DNA of 64,000 nt, taken from the NCBI GenBank assembly GCA_029961685.1, contig JARWKL010000007.1, positions 11,803,406 through 11,867,405 on the forward strand, given 5' to 3'. Within the stretch, counting starts at the first letter, position 1. Every line of letters begins with the position of its first letter. Made by a program: the position numbers and the translations under genes. Shown here piece after piece: positions 33,401-44,872 of the stretch. The notes under the pieces are model-generated. The model ran no database searches and was not told where the DNA came from. It saw nothing but the letters and a program-made list of their open reading frames with translations. This DNA comes from Aristolochia californica (Eukaryota > Streptophyta > Magnoliopsida > Piperales > Aristolochiaceae).

Positions 33401-35788
33401 GTCTTTCTTTTTATATTTCATTTTACTTTCTATATTTCATTTATTTTTCTACATTTCATGTTACTTTCTATATTTCATCTTTCTTTCTATATTTCATTTT
33501 ATTTTCTTTATTTCATTTTAGTTTCTATATTTCTTCTTTATTTTAGTTTTTCATTTTAGTTTCTATATTTAATCTTTCTATCTATATTTCATTTTACTTT
33601 CTATATTTGATCATTCTTTCTATATTTCATCTTTCTTTCTATATTTCCTTTCTTTGAATATTTTATTTTATTTTTATATTTCAACTTTTATTTAATATTA
33701 CATTTTACTTTCTATATTTTATCTTCCTTTCTCTATTTCATTTTACTTTCTATATTTCATCTTTCTTTCTATATTTTCTTTTTCTTTCTTTATTTTAACC
33801 TTCTTTCTATATTTCATCTTTCTTTCTATACTTCATTTTACTTTCTATATTTCATCTTTCTTTCTATATTTCATGTTACTTTCTATATATCATTTGTCTT
33901 ACTATATTTCATTTTAATTTCTATATTTCATCTTTCTTTCTATATTTCATTTTAATTTCTATAATTCATATTTCTTTCAGTATTTCATTTTATTTTCAAT
34001 ATTCCTTCTTTGTTTCAATATTTCGTTTTACTTTCTTTATTTCATCTTTCTTTCTATATTTCATTTTACTTTCTATATATCATTTTACTTTCTTTATTAC
34101 GTGTTACTCTCTATTTTTCATCTTTCTGTCTATATTTTATTTTTCTTTCTATATTTTATTTTACTTTCAGTATATCACCCTATTTTCTATATTGCATTTT
34201 ACTTTATATATTTCATCTTTCTTTCCATATTTCGTTGTACTTTCTATATTTTATCTTTCATTCTATATTTCATCTTTCTTTCTATATTTCATTTTACTTT
34301 CTATATTTCATCTTTCTTTCTTTATTTCATGTTACTTTCTATATTTGATCTTTCTTTCTATATTTCATTTCAATTTCTATATTTCGTCTTTCATTCTATA
34401 TTTCATTTTACTTTCTATATTTTATTTTTTTCAATATTCCATATTCATTTTTATATTTCATTTTATTTATATATTAAATTTAACTTTCTATATTTCATCT
34501 TTCATTCAATATTTTATTTTATTTTCTATATTTCATCTTTCGTTCTATATTTCGTTTTACTTTCTTTATTTCATCTTTCTTTCTATATTTCATTTTCCTT
34601 TCTTTATTTCATCTTTCTTTCTATATTTTATTTTCCTTTCTTTATTTCATCTTTCTTTCTATATTAAATTTTACTTTCTAAATTTCATCTTTATTTCTAT
34701 ATATCATCATATATTCTATATTTAATTTTTCTTTCTATAGTTCACGTTTCTTTCTTTATTTCATCTTTCATTTTATATATCATTTTATTTTTTATATTTC
34801 CTCTTTCATTCTACATTTCATTTTACTTTCTAAATTTGAACTTTTTTTCAACATTTCATATTTATTTTTATATTTCATTTTATTCATATATTAAATTTTA
34901 CTTTCTATATTTCATCTCACTTTCAGTATTTCATTTTAATTTCTATATTTCATCTTTCTTTCTATATTTCATTTTATTTTCTTTATTTCATCTTTCTTTT
35001 TATATTTAATTTTACTCTCTAAATTTCATCTTTCTTTCTATATTTCATTTTACTTTCTATATATCATCATACTTTCTATATTTCATTTTACATTCGATAT
35101 TTCCTCTTTCTTTATATATTTCATTTTAGTTTCTATATTTCATCTTTCTTTCTATATTTCATTTTATTTTCTATATTTTGTCTTTTATTCTATATTTTAT
35201 TTTACTTTCTATATTTCATCTTTCTTTTAGTGTTTCATTTTAGGTTCTATATTTCATCTTTCTTTCTATATTTCATTTTATTTTCTATATTTCTTATTTC
35301 ATTCTAGATTTCATTTTACTTTCTTTATTTCAACTTTTTTTCTATATTTCATATTCATTTTTATATTTGTTCTCTCTTTATATCTTAAATTTTATTTCTA
35401 TATTTCATCTTTCTTTTTATATTTTATTTTACTTGCTATATTTCATCTTACTTTTTATTTTTCATTTTACTTTCTATATTTCATCTTCTTTCTTTATTTC
35501 ATTTTACTTTCAATATTTCATCTTTCTTTAAATAATTAATTTTTTTTCCAATATTTCTTTTTTCTTTCATTACTTCATTTTACTTTCAATATTTCATCTT
35601 TCTTTCTATATTTCATTTTATTTTCTATATTTCATATTTCTTTCTATATTTCATATTTCTTTATTTATTTCGCCATGCATTATATATTTCATTTCACTTT
35701 ATACAATTCACCTTGTTTTCTATATTTCATATTTATTTTTATATTTCTTCTTTATTTATATATTAAATTTTTTCTTTCTTTCATACTA
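27470..35788 (+). repeat. AT-rich 19-bp satellite array, middle block
   Basis: It has the same unit and orientation as the left block. It joins viral DNA at both ends: RT fragment at about 27470 and B1 at 35789. Open frames such as 27435-28052, 32591-33559 and 34101-34667 are products of the stop-free unit and not genes. Segments such as CGCCATGCATTATATATTTC (28202, 29850, 35671) mark higher-order units found only in this block. Confidence 0.93.
27490..30780 (+). repeat. Higher-order satellite repeat of about 1.65 kb, two tandem copies
   Basis: Landmarks repeat about 1,648 bp apart: TTCAGTATT (27493 and 29138), TTTATATTTGTTCTCTCTTT (about 27870 and 29520), CGCCATGCATTATATATTTC (28202 and 29850), TATTTGTGTCTTAATCTC (about 28313 and 29958) and TCTTTGAATATTTCATTTTA (about 28648 and 30257). 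A third partial copy at about 35280-35775 ends at the viral junction. The boundaries are approximate. Confidence 0.7.
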
Positions 35789-35865
35789 GGAAGATGGAAG
35801 ATTGACAGAAGGCAAGTAAAAGGGAAAGGGAAAACAGGCAGAGAATAACTTTAACTTACTACGAA

Positions 35866-35995
35866 TTTATTCACAATATCATAAAGTACTTACAATAAAC
35901 TCCAAGACTTTAAGCACACGAGTAGGCAACCTTGAAGACAGAGGGGAAGGTTTTTTCAAGTGATGCCTTGTCTAAAGAAACTAACTCCTTATATA
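35866..35995 (-). promoter_or_regulatory. Pregenomic promoter TATA and poly(A) signal (B1)
   Basis: On the - strand, TATATAAG at 35995-35988 is followed about 120 nt later by AATAAA at 35871-35866. A TATA box upstream of the AATAAA gives the terminal redundancy needed for caulimovirid reverse transcription. Any transcript would run leftward into the satellite. Confidence 0.75.
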
Positions 35996-36059
35996 GAAGG
36001 AGTGAACTAATGTGGATTTGAACATATTTGAAATCCACCACTAATACAAAAAGTAACCT

Positions 36060-36434
36060 CTATAATTGAGGTGGTGAGTCATGATCTTCATAATTGAGAT
36101 TCTTGGATGAGTCATCATCTTGATTATCGTTATCGTTATCATCCACTTTATCTCCATGATGGGGATTGGAAAGAGACATTTGATGGGCTTGGTCCCAAAG
36201 CATCTTTTGTTGACGAAGAGCCTTAACTCTTATCCGATGCAGACAGCTACTGGCGGCATCCCATGAGTGAGACTTTATGGAAAATGACCAACAAAATATA
36301 CTGTAGGAGCCTTGATTGATGTGACAAATAGGCCAGCTGTGGGCCGGAGGATAAGATTTCCTCTGTAGCTTTTGGACGGACTTGGCCGACGAATCTGGAA
36401 CAGATTTATCTGTCATAGTCATATCCTGCAACAT
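36060..36434 (-). CDS. ORF D, 124 aa (B1)
   Basis: The ATG overlaps the ORF C stop as TAATG. The protein has a basic/polar N-terminal two thirds (SVPDSSAKSVQKLQRKSYPP, HRIRVKALRQQKMLWDQAHQ) and an acidic Asp/Asn-rich end (DNDNDNQDDDSSKN). No family was recognised. Its last codons overlap the TGACTCA motifs upstream of the promoter. Confidence 0.6.
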   Translation of the reverse strand: MLQDMTMTDKSVPDSSAKSVQKLQRKSYPPAHSWPICHINQGSYSIFCWSFSIKSHSWDAASSCLHRIRVKALRQQKMLWDQAHQMSLSNPHHGDKVDDNDNDNQDDDSSKNLNYEDHDSPPQL

Positions 36435-37754
36435 TATTTCTTTTTAGATGTTGCCTTGAATGCTTGCAACATGAGATTAATATATTCTTCCGGATCCTCA
36501 TCAGGTGGCTGACTATCCGGTAAAGAGTCTTGAGCATTATCATCTAGCTCAGTGCTATTATAATCAATATCTTCATCATCTTCAGCAGCAGAAGGTTCAG
36601 ATACGGACATGTTGTCGTCTGCTGGGTGGTGAGAAGAAGTGCCTTCATTGCACGAAGTGACCATAGAATCCTTCATTGATTCTAATAATTTTTTCATAAT
36701 ATCTTTTTCCGAAATATTCGGAATCAAACTCTTCAATTGAGTTTTGAAACTTGCAAATAAATTGTCGGAGTCATAATGGACTTCCGGGATGCGATGCAAA
36801 CTAAGATTGTTTTCATTTTGAATGATAGCAGACGTCATTTCTGCAACTTTGGTATCAATATTGGGGAAATTTTTCCACCATCGAACATGAAAAGTTCGTA
36901 ATAATACTGGTAGGCTTTTATCATTAAAGCCTGTAGTACAATCCCATCTCCAAATCCATGGTAGAGAAAATACCATAAAGAAGATAAGACTGTCCCAATG
37001 CTTTGGGGGTTTTTCATAACCCAGAGCTTTAAGCTCAGGACTGGATTGAGTCCATTTACTAAAACAAGCCTTAATGGGCTTAGGTAATATTGAAATGGGT
37101 GGCCCAAATTTGATCCACCATGCAAAGACCCAACTGGGTAGAGGTAATGACCTCTGAAAAACATTCTTTTCCCATAGGAAAAACCAGGAATGCCTATGGG
37201 AAGGATTTTGGTAATAAAAGGTATTATACCAAGAATCCATATAATCCCAATAATTAAATTCCTTATCATTAGGAAGATTAGCTGCTTTAGCCAAATCAAA
37301 TTTTCCCCATGTTGAGGGATGCATGAATCTTTGTATTGTACATTTACTGTACGCTCTTGGGCTATCCCATTTAGCCACATTGGTCAGTGTATGATGCACT
37401 GATATCGAATTTAGATGAACCAAAATAGATTCAAAGGAATACCATCGTTTTCCTACACGGATGGGACAATAGGCTTCTCCAAGCCATTTCTGTAACATCT
37501 CCCAGGAATCCAATGTACCCTCAAGATCCTCTTTATTGAGGAGTAGAATGATTTCCGTATCCGGAAGAGTAATATACTTTGGTTAGAGTAATATACTCTG
37601 GTTCTACTTCAAGTGTCTCTTTATACGACACTGGGGCTTTGCCCTTCTTGTCTGAGGAATTTCCTCTTTCTGGATTCTTTCGGCCTCGGCCTCTTGATTG
37701 TTGATTACCACGTCCTCTCATTGGGAGTGGATTGCCCCTTGCGGGGTTATACAT
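36434..37754 (-). pseudogene. ORF C (B1), frame broken by a 19-bp duplication
   Basis: It is homologous to the intact ORF C copies of B2-B4. AGAGTAATATACTTTGGTT is present twice in a row (37566-37584, then from 37585), and the extra 19 bp shift the frame after about 60 codons. The rest (37513-36434) is open. See 50437-51738 for the protein. Confidence 0.8.
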
Positions 37755-40700
37755 GATTTTGACCCTGGAGAAATTCACGGGTTAGAAAATCAGGTAAGGA
37801 GTTCAATTCTCCTTTGATATGTTCTATATCAAAATCAAAGGCGCTTAATTCCGCCTGCCATCTGGCAAAGATTTGTTTGGAAGTAAGATTCTTCACATCC
37901 TTCTTAAGAATCGATTTGGCTGCTGAACAATCAACTCTTAAAAGGAATTTTTGATTTAATAAAGCATCCTAAAATTTATGAATGTACTTAATTATTGCCA
38001 ATATTTCTTGTTTGACAGTGGAATAATTAAGTTGTTCATTATGCCAAGTTCCAGAGGTAAATCGAACAAGTTCTTCTTTACCTGATGGATTTCTTTGTTT
38101 CAAAATGCCACCATAGCCTATATGGGAGGCATCAGTCTCTACAACCTTCGGATACGAAGGGTTAGTGAGGTTAAGACAAGGAAGTTGTTTAACCTTACTC
38201 TTAATTACTTGGACTGCCTGAGTATGTTTAGGAGTCCATGGCTCAGGATTTTTTCTGAGTCTATTGTGCAATATTGCAGAATCTTGTGCAAGATGAGGAT
38301 AATAATCTGCAATATAATTGAGACTTCCTAAAAATCTCTGAAGTTGAGTTTTCTCTAATAGTTCATCCGGGAACTTCGAGGCAAACTCAATGCTTCTATC
38401 AATGGGAACTATTTTTCCCTTGTGAATATTGTGACCTAAAAATCTAACAGAGGTCTGGAACAATTTCATTTTCGGTGCCGATATCACCAACCCATGTTTT
38501 CGACTAACGGATTTGAAAACATGTAAATGCTTAAAATGAGTATCAAGAGATTCTGAATAGACAAGTATATCATCAATATAAACAATGGTAAATTCAGAAT
38601 AAGGAGCAAATATATCATTCATGATATTTTGAAATTCAGATGGAGCATTTTTCAAACCGAAAGGCATAACATTCCATTCAAAGTGACCAAAAGGGACAGT
38701 GAATGCAGTTTTGTATTTATCCTTTTCATGAATTTGAATTTGCCAATATCCAGATTTCAAATCAAATTTGGAAAAGATTTTAGCAGAAAACAATCTGTCT
38801 AATAAATCTTTTTTATTTGGGATAGGATAGCGAATCCATCTCAAACAGTCATTGAGGGGTTTATAATTAACTACTAATCTGGGAACACCTCGTTCCTTTT
38901 CTGCATTTTTATTGACATAAAAAGCAGTACAACTCCATGGGGAGTAAGATTTTCTAATTAATTTTTTATCCAACAGATTTTGGATTTCCTTTTTGCAGAG
39001 GTCTAGTAAAGCATGTTTCATTTGACTAGGCCTAGCTTTGGTGGGAATGGTTCTCTCATTGAACCTATCAATATATGGTAAGGACACAATATATTTATGT
39101 CGATCCCAAAAAGCTGTAGGAATTTCACTACAAATTTCTTGGGTTAATAATTTTTGGAGAGAACTAATTTTCTCTTTGGTCTCTAGAGTTTCCAACTGTT
39201 GTTCAAGGGTTAACAACTGTAATTCTTAGTGCAGGAAACTCAGATGATGTTCTTTGACACTTCTCAATTCAGAAATCTCATTGATAAAACTAATTTGGGG
39301 AGGAGATTTGAATGAGAAATAAATAGGTTGATTATTAACCTGTCCATGGATTCCATGGTTGTCGATGCCTTTAATTGGCATTATTTTCTCCAGAAAAGGA
39401 GTACCTAATATGACCCGTTGTGTCATATTTTTGACTAATAAAAAGTCAGTTATAATGCACTGATTATTAGTGCAGATGGAGGCATCATTCAGTTTATATC
39501 TAATCTGCATTTTGTCTCCATTAGCATTAGCTAAAGTTTGCGTTGTTTTCTCAAAATATTGGGTTGGAATCAACCCTTCCTGGATACAGTTTAAGTCTGC
39601 TCCACTATCAATCAGAGCTGTCAGTTTAGGAATGACAAAGTTCTGATCAATAACCAGATTAATCACAGTATGCCATCGTTGATGGATGACTTTGGTAATT
39701 TGATTCAGAAAAGAAGCTTCCGATGTCTTTTCTGGAGGCAAATGGTTTTGTTCACATTTTTGTTCAAGCTTTTTATATAAGGATTTTAATGCTTTTAATT
39801 CATGCTTGATTTCTTTAATTTCTCCTTGTAATGAGGAGATGGTGATATTTTGTTTTGAAGATATAATTTCTTCAGAACGACTAAGAATTTCCTTCAAAGA
39901 ATAAGGTTTAACTCCTTGGCTGGGAGCACTCTTTGAAGTATTATGGATTTGATCAAGATATTCTTTAATTAAATATCTTTTGGTTTGAGGATCTTCCTCT
40001 TGATCAATTGTCTCTATCATGCTACGTTGCATAACAGTAAGGACATTGATCTGATGCATCTGGGCCACAGATTGTAGGTGTGAACAACTGCAATCTGGGT
40101 CATCTTCTGATTGACTGGATGAGGTATACTCAAGATCATCCCCAGAATCAGAATTTAAGAGAATTTTAGCCAACTGGATTCTCAATCCTTCATCCATCTG
40201 GAGTTGGGTCAATTTCTCTTTTGTTTTGCATCTATTAGAATAGTGGCCTAATTTGCCACATTTATAACAGACTATTTTCTTTTTGTCTGGAGGAGGATTC
40301 CTTCTAGGAGTAGGGCGCCGAGAAGGTTTCCGAGGAGGAGGTCTCCTATGTTCTTGACTAGTCTTTTGATGAGACAGTCTTTTGGGATATCTCCTACTCT
40401 GGTGGGAGTAGGGTTCTGGTCTCTTAGAATGAGAGACTTTCCCTTTGCGCTTCCTTTGATGGGAAGAGTGGGGTCCTGTGTCACAAGCAAATTGATCACA
40501 GAATTCCCCAAGCTCACGCTTACCAGATAAATTCTGTTGCTTAAGTTGAGCCTGCAGTTTTAAATCATTGCATAAGGTCAGTCCTTCTTGGATGATAGCA
40601 CTGGTAAGGAGACCATATGTATATTGTTGGTAGTTGATTATTCCTACCTCATTACCTAACCTTTTGCGTACTTTACTTGCAAAAAGTGTTGGTAAACCAT

Positions 40701-42294
40701 CAATAAATTTAGCTTTCCAATAGTCATTATTGGCATCGGTTCTTTGCATAACCTTAGTAAGAAAAACATCTTTATACCATCTAAAATGGCTAAGTGTCTT
40801 ACATCTAAGATTTTTCAAAACCTCGCGTCCCTTATCAGTAGTGGACATTAAATTGCCAATAAAATGATGGACAATACATGAAATCAAGGTATAAACTGCA
40901 TCATCCTCGCCTAGGTAGGCTTGGCCTGCTTCAGTTTTGATAACCTTCTTCGAATTATAGATTTCATGGTGTTGGGCAGGAGTAAGGATGTTATCCCACC
41001 AACCTTTTAAGTGTCCAGAAAATCCAGCAGTTATCATTTCTGCGATTCCTTGATCTGAATTCTTATGTTGTCTACAAATAGTAGCATACATAAGCATTCT
41101 TCTACAATGTTCTAAAATCTGATATTCAGACATTGCATCAATATTCCATTCATAAATGGAGCGACCATCATATGCTTTTTGATCTATATACGCATTTTCT
41201 TCATACAATAGGTCCTGAGGTGTAGGCCTATGATAATAGATTTTGCGATTTAGATCCCAATCCCGAGTAGATTCTTTCGTATAATTTAATTTGTGAATAC
41301 TCGGTTGGTCTTTGATCATTTCCTGAAGAATTTCTTCAGTTTGAACGATATTAGTTAAACCCAAATCTTGAAGATCTGAAGTTTGACCGATATCAGAATC
41401 AGAGTATGCTGAAGGAGTTAAATCCTCAATAGGATTTTGCGATAAAGATCCTTCATGAGAATTTGCATCCGAGGTTTCGTTAGCTTCCAAAACATGAAGT
41501 ATGGGTAAATGTTTTTGGATGTGTTGACTAACCATATTAGTCGATGCTTCGGACGTCTTTTGGGCTTGCTTGATTTGATCTTCAGAGAGATTCAATTTGC
41601 CAAGCCTTAATAACAATTCTTCGACAACCTCAGAATTGTTATCTAATTTAAAGTTCCTTACTGGAACCGGTGGTTTGATGAGGGGTTTCCCATCCATCAA
41701 CAATGGTAATTTCCTAGAAGTTAAGTCAAAAGGATTTTGACAATATTTCTCAGAGGAATCTTTTTCCAATAAATCTTCCATACGTGTCAGCTGTTGGCCG
41801 ATAGTTTGGAGATTTAAATTGGTAAAGTTGTTTTGTCTTCTGATTTGCCCCATAGGGTTGAGGGTAACCTCAGGATTGACAAAAGCAACTGCTTCAACAA
41901 ATTCAGGGGATTTTCCTGAAGGACTTGCAAATTCAAGTCGGATTGGATCAGTAGGAGGATGAACTGATCTGATATTGATGCCAGACATAAGATGCCATTC
42001 TTTCGTTAAGGTAGAAAGAGTGGGAATATTGGAGGAAGAAACTAAGGGTCGTTTCTCCGCTTGCTTGAGTCTGGTTTGCATGAACCAATCTACAAAAGAC
42101 ATGATAACCTTATTTGTGTCCAAATAAAGATAAAAGTCATTGGAGAATTGCATGCGTTCTGCCGCCCCATAGGTATCAAAACACCAATTTTTGAAACCTA
42201 GATTATTGGGGTGAAAGAATTCAGCTTTAATGGCTGCTCTGTCCACCACAAAAGGTGGCGGTTCTGGGTTACTCTGGTAAGGTGTAAAAATCAT
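37747..42294 (-). pseudogene. Capsid-protease-RT-RNase H polyprotein (B1)
   Basis: ATG 42294 lies 2 nt after the movement-protein stop. Order: N-terminal region; capsid core (about residues 400-600: SGHLKGWWDNILTP, LSHFRWYKDVFLTKV, YWKAKFIDGLP); Arg/Pro/Lys-rich stretch; CCHC knuckle CYKCGKLGHYSNRC near residue 675; coiled region; protease ALIDSGADLNCI near 890; RT with FDLKSGYWQIQI and YIDDILVYS; RNase H with ETDASHIGYG and TSGTWH. The first 1,022 codons are open. A TAA at 39228-39226 and a TAG at 37971-37969 break the rest. The TAG is shared with B2. Confidence 0.9.
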
Positions 42295-42296
42295 AA

Positions 42297-43319
42297 TTAC
42301 AGAGTAAAACCAGTCATTTCACTGGGAGTGGGAGACGTTCTGTCTTGCTCCCTTTTGCGGTAGACCCCATGGGGTATCTGGGTGTCTGATAGGTGGATTC
42401 CTTTCAATGAGGAATCATCTTTTAAGGATTGTTTTTCATCCAATTCCTGTAGGCGACTAGATGGACCTACATCCGAATATCGGGATGACGTGGGTGGTAA
42501 AGAGACTCGGTAGGGAGTCTTATCTTTGAAATTGATTACCACATCGCCATCAGTTGATTGGATGACATGATCAATATCCTGATTAATCAGGAGTCGTGGA
42601 GGAACAGCCTGAGGAATAGTCCAGTTGGTTGGGAAATGAATTTCCTCCCAATTGATCATTCTCGGAGTGGCAACATTCGCACTCATGAGATCGGTCTCGA
42701 TCAAAACTGTCTTACCTTGATCTGGTAAGTGTAATACCTTAGGGACTAAGGTATTCATAATTTTGAAATGAATCCTTGCTATGACAGCAATGGTTTCAGT
42801 TCCAGGAATAAAATTGTATCCCTGTGTTAGAATCCTCAATTGGATAGATTCTAACAAATTCCTATCTGTTAATGATAGGGTAAGGTTTGGATGGACATTA
42901 AAATAAACAGGTCCCCGACTGAGACTTGTTTCCACAATCCCCATTAATGATGGTTTCCAATCCAAACAGCGACCATCTCGAAGTATGGCCTGCAGACATG
43001 TGTTCATCCCTAATAAGGTCAAGGGTTTGAACGCAATCTGTATGCATCCTATATGCATATACTTTTTCTCAGTATCTGCAAGATACTTCGTGAGATCGGT
43101 TAACTCTAACAATTTAAGAGTTGAATCTTGATTTTCAAGATTAATGGTTTGTTCCATGGTTTTGATTCCCATGGTACTAGAAGGGGTGAAGGTACCTTTC
43201 TTGTAGATTGAAGTAGGTTTAATGGACGGAATTGTCTAATCATTCAATTGTTGTTGAACTTTATATTCAACTAGAGAGGCATTCTTAACCGATCCAGTAT
43301 TTCTACTACTGGATGCCAT
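42297..43319 (-). pseudogene. Movement protein, 30K type (B1)
   Basis: 340 codons from ATG 43319. TAG at 43238-43236 replaces a Trp codon (residue 28), so only the part from an internal Met is open. The 30K-like core reads LSRGPVYFNVHPNLTLSLTD, then LQIRILTQGYNF-like strands and IPGTETIAVIARIHFKIMNT. The C-terminal third is polar and Ser-rich, as in other movement proteins. Full copy in B2. Confidence 0.78.
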
Positions 43320-43780
43320 AGTTTAACAAATAAAACAAATTGAATTATAGAAACTAAAAGAAACTAAGTTATACTACAACTAAGAGTGGTAAAAGAGAAC
43401 CAGAAGGGGGAATATCCTAGTATGAAGTAAACATATTATAAACAGAATATATTGTAATCATGAACGAAGCAAACTTTGATTCCTAATATCATAATCAATT
43501 TACTGTTCATCATCTTCTTGATCAGATACACGTCTGTCAACGATTTAAGAGTATAGCGGCCCTTCAAAGCCTACGCCTATCCACGGCAACGGCAACACGA
43601 GCATATTTCAACGCGACTTGGGTGATGTCCCATATCATAACAAGAACGAAGATGAATAGTAAAGTATTATAACATTACGGAACGAAGTTAACTCCTCTGA
43701 TGATTAAGATATATAAAATTTATAATAGATCACTTCATACCTGGATATTCAAGGTTTAGCCTTCCATGGCTCTGATACCA
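43320..43780 (-). promoter_or_regulatory. Leader and PBS (B1)
   Basis: The PBS TGGTATCAGAGCCATGG lies at 43780-43764, at the very end of the copy. About 440 bp of leader to the movement ATG follow, with short ORFs and no supported gene. The sequence closely mirrors 44412-44872. Confidence 0.85.
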
Positions 43781-44137
43781 ATGACAGATAAATCTGTTCC
43801 AGATTCGTCGGCCAAGTCCGTCCAAAAGCTACAGAGGAAATCTTATCCTCCAGCCCACAGCTGGCCTATTTATCACATCAATCAAGGCTCATACAGTATA
43901 TTTGGTCGGCCATTTGCCATAAAGTCTCACTCATGGGATGCCGCCAGTAGCCGCCTGCATCGGATAAGAGTTAAGGCTCTTCGTCAACAAAAGATGCTTT
44001 GGGACCAAGCCCATCAAGTGTCTCTTGCCAATCCCTATCATGGAGATAAAGTGGATGATAAAGATGAAGATAATCAAGATGATGACTCATCCAAGAATCT
44101 CAATTATAGAGATCATGACTCACCACCTCAATTATAG
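43781..44137 (+). pseudogene. ORF D, 5'-truncated (B2 start)
   Basis: It begins MTDKSVPDSSAKSVQKLQRK at the junction with B1 and ends at TAG 44135-44137. A longer open frame from 43766 would start in the antisense PBS of B1 and is chimeric. The C-terminus (DDKDEDNQDDDSSKNLN) is the acidic tail seen in other copies. The gene has lost the start region next to ORF C, though its own ATG remains. Confidence 0.6.
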
Positions 44138-44331
44138 AGGTTACTTTTTGTATTAGTGGTGGATTTCAAATATGTTCAAATCCACCTTAGTTCACTCCTT
44201 CTATATAAGGAGTTAGTCTCTTTAGACAAGGCACAAATTGGAAAAACCTTCCCCTCTGTCTTCAAGGTTGCCTACTCGTGTGCTTTAAGTCTTGGAGTTT
44301 ATTGTAAGTACTTTATGATATTGTGAATAAA
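44083..44331 (+). promoter_or_regulatory. Family B pregenomic promoter and poly(A) signal (B2)
   Basis: TATATAAG lies at 44203-44210. Two TGACTCA motifs (44083-44089 and 44116-44122) sit about 80-120 bp upstream, where plant bZIP factors bind in pararetrovirus promoters of the 35S type. AATAAA is at 44326-44331. A transcript starting about 30 bp after the TATA box and ending past the AATAAA would carry a short terminal repeat. The motif pair is conserved in B1, B2 and B3. Confidence 0.75.
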
Positions 44332-44411
44332 TTCGTAGTAAGTTAAAGTTATTCTCTGCCTGTTTTAACTTTTTCTTGCCTTCTGTCAATCTTCCATCTT
44401 CCCGCTGTAAT

Positions 44412-44872
44412 TGGTATCAGAGCCATGGAAGGCTAAACCTTGAATATCCAGGTATGAAGTGAATTATTATAAATTTTATATATCTTAATCATCAGAGGAG
44501 TTAACTTCGTTCCGTAATGTTATAATACTTTACTATTCATCTTCGTTCTTGTTATGATATGGGACGTCACCCAAGTCGCGTTGAGATATGCCCGTGTTGC
44601 CGTTGCCGTGGATAGGCGTAGGCGTTGAAGGGCCGCTATACTCTTAAATCGTTGACAGACGTGTATCTGATCATGAAGATGATGAACAGTAAATTGATTA
44701 TGATATTAGGAATCAAAGTTTGCTTCGTTCATGATTACAATATATTCTGTTTATAATATGTTTACTTCATACTAGGATATTCCCCCTTCTGGTTCTCTTT
44801 TACCACTCTTAGTTGTAGTATAACTTAGTTTCTTTTAGTTTCTGTAATTCAATTTGTTTTATTTGTTAAACT
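44412..44872 (+). promoter_or_regulatory. PBS and leader (B2)
   Basis: TGGTATCAGAGCCATGG (44412-44428) is the tRNA-Met PBS; 12 nt match strictly. About 440 bp of leader follow before the movement ATG, with short ORFs and a GC-richer block at about 44565-44640. No gene is supported. Confidence 0.85.

Larger units (their letters stand above)
35789..43780 (-). mobile_element. Family B copy B1, nearly complete genome opened at the PBS
   Basis: Read on the - strand it starts exactly at the first base of the PBS (TGG at 43780) and runs through leader, movement protein, capsid-Pol, ORF C, ORF D, promoter and poly(A) signal. It ends 9 bp short of where the PBS would recur, a span of 7,992 bp. A complete circular genome would thus be about 8.0 kb, typical for the family. 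It has no long terminal repeats and no integrase. Several ORFs carry stops. Confidence 0.88.

Noticed and set aside
36835..37380. 181-codon frame inside ORF C (and equivalents at 50792 and 53369)
   Set aside because: It is an alternate frame of ORF C. It persists because the copies are nearly identical, and the B4 copy breaks it (only 70 codons at 61905).
43766..43781. Start of a 123-codon ORF D reading MALIPMTDK
   Set aside because: Its first codons lie in the antisense PBS of B1, so the frame is a junction chimera.
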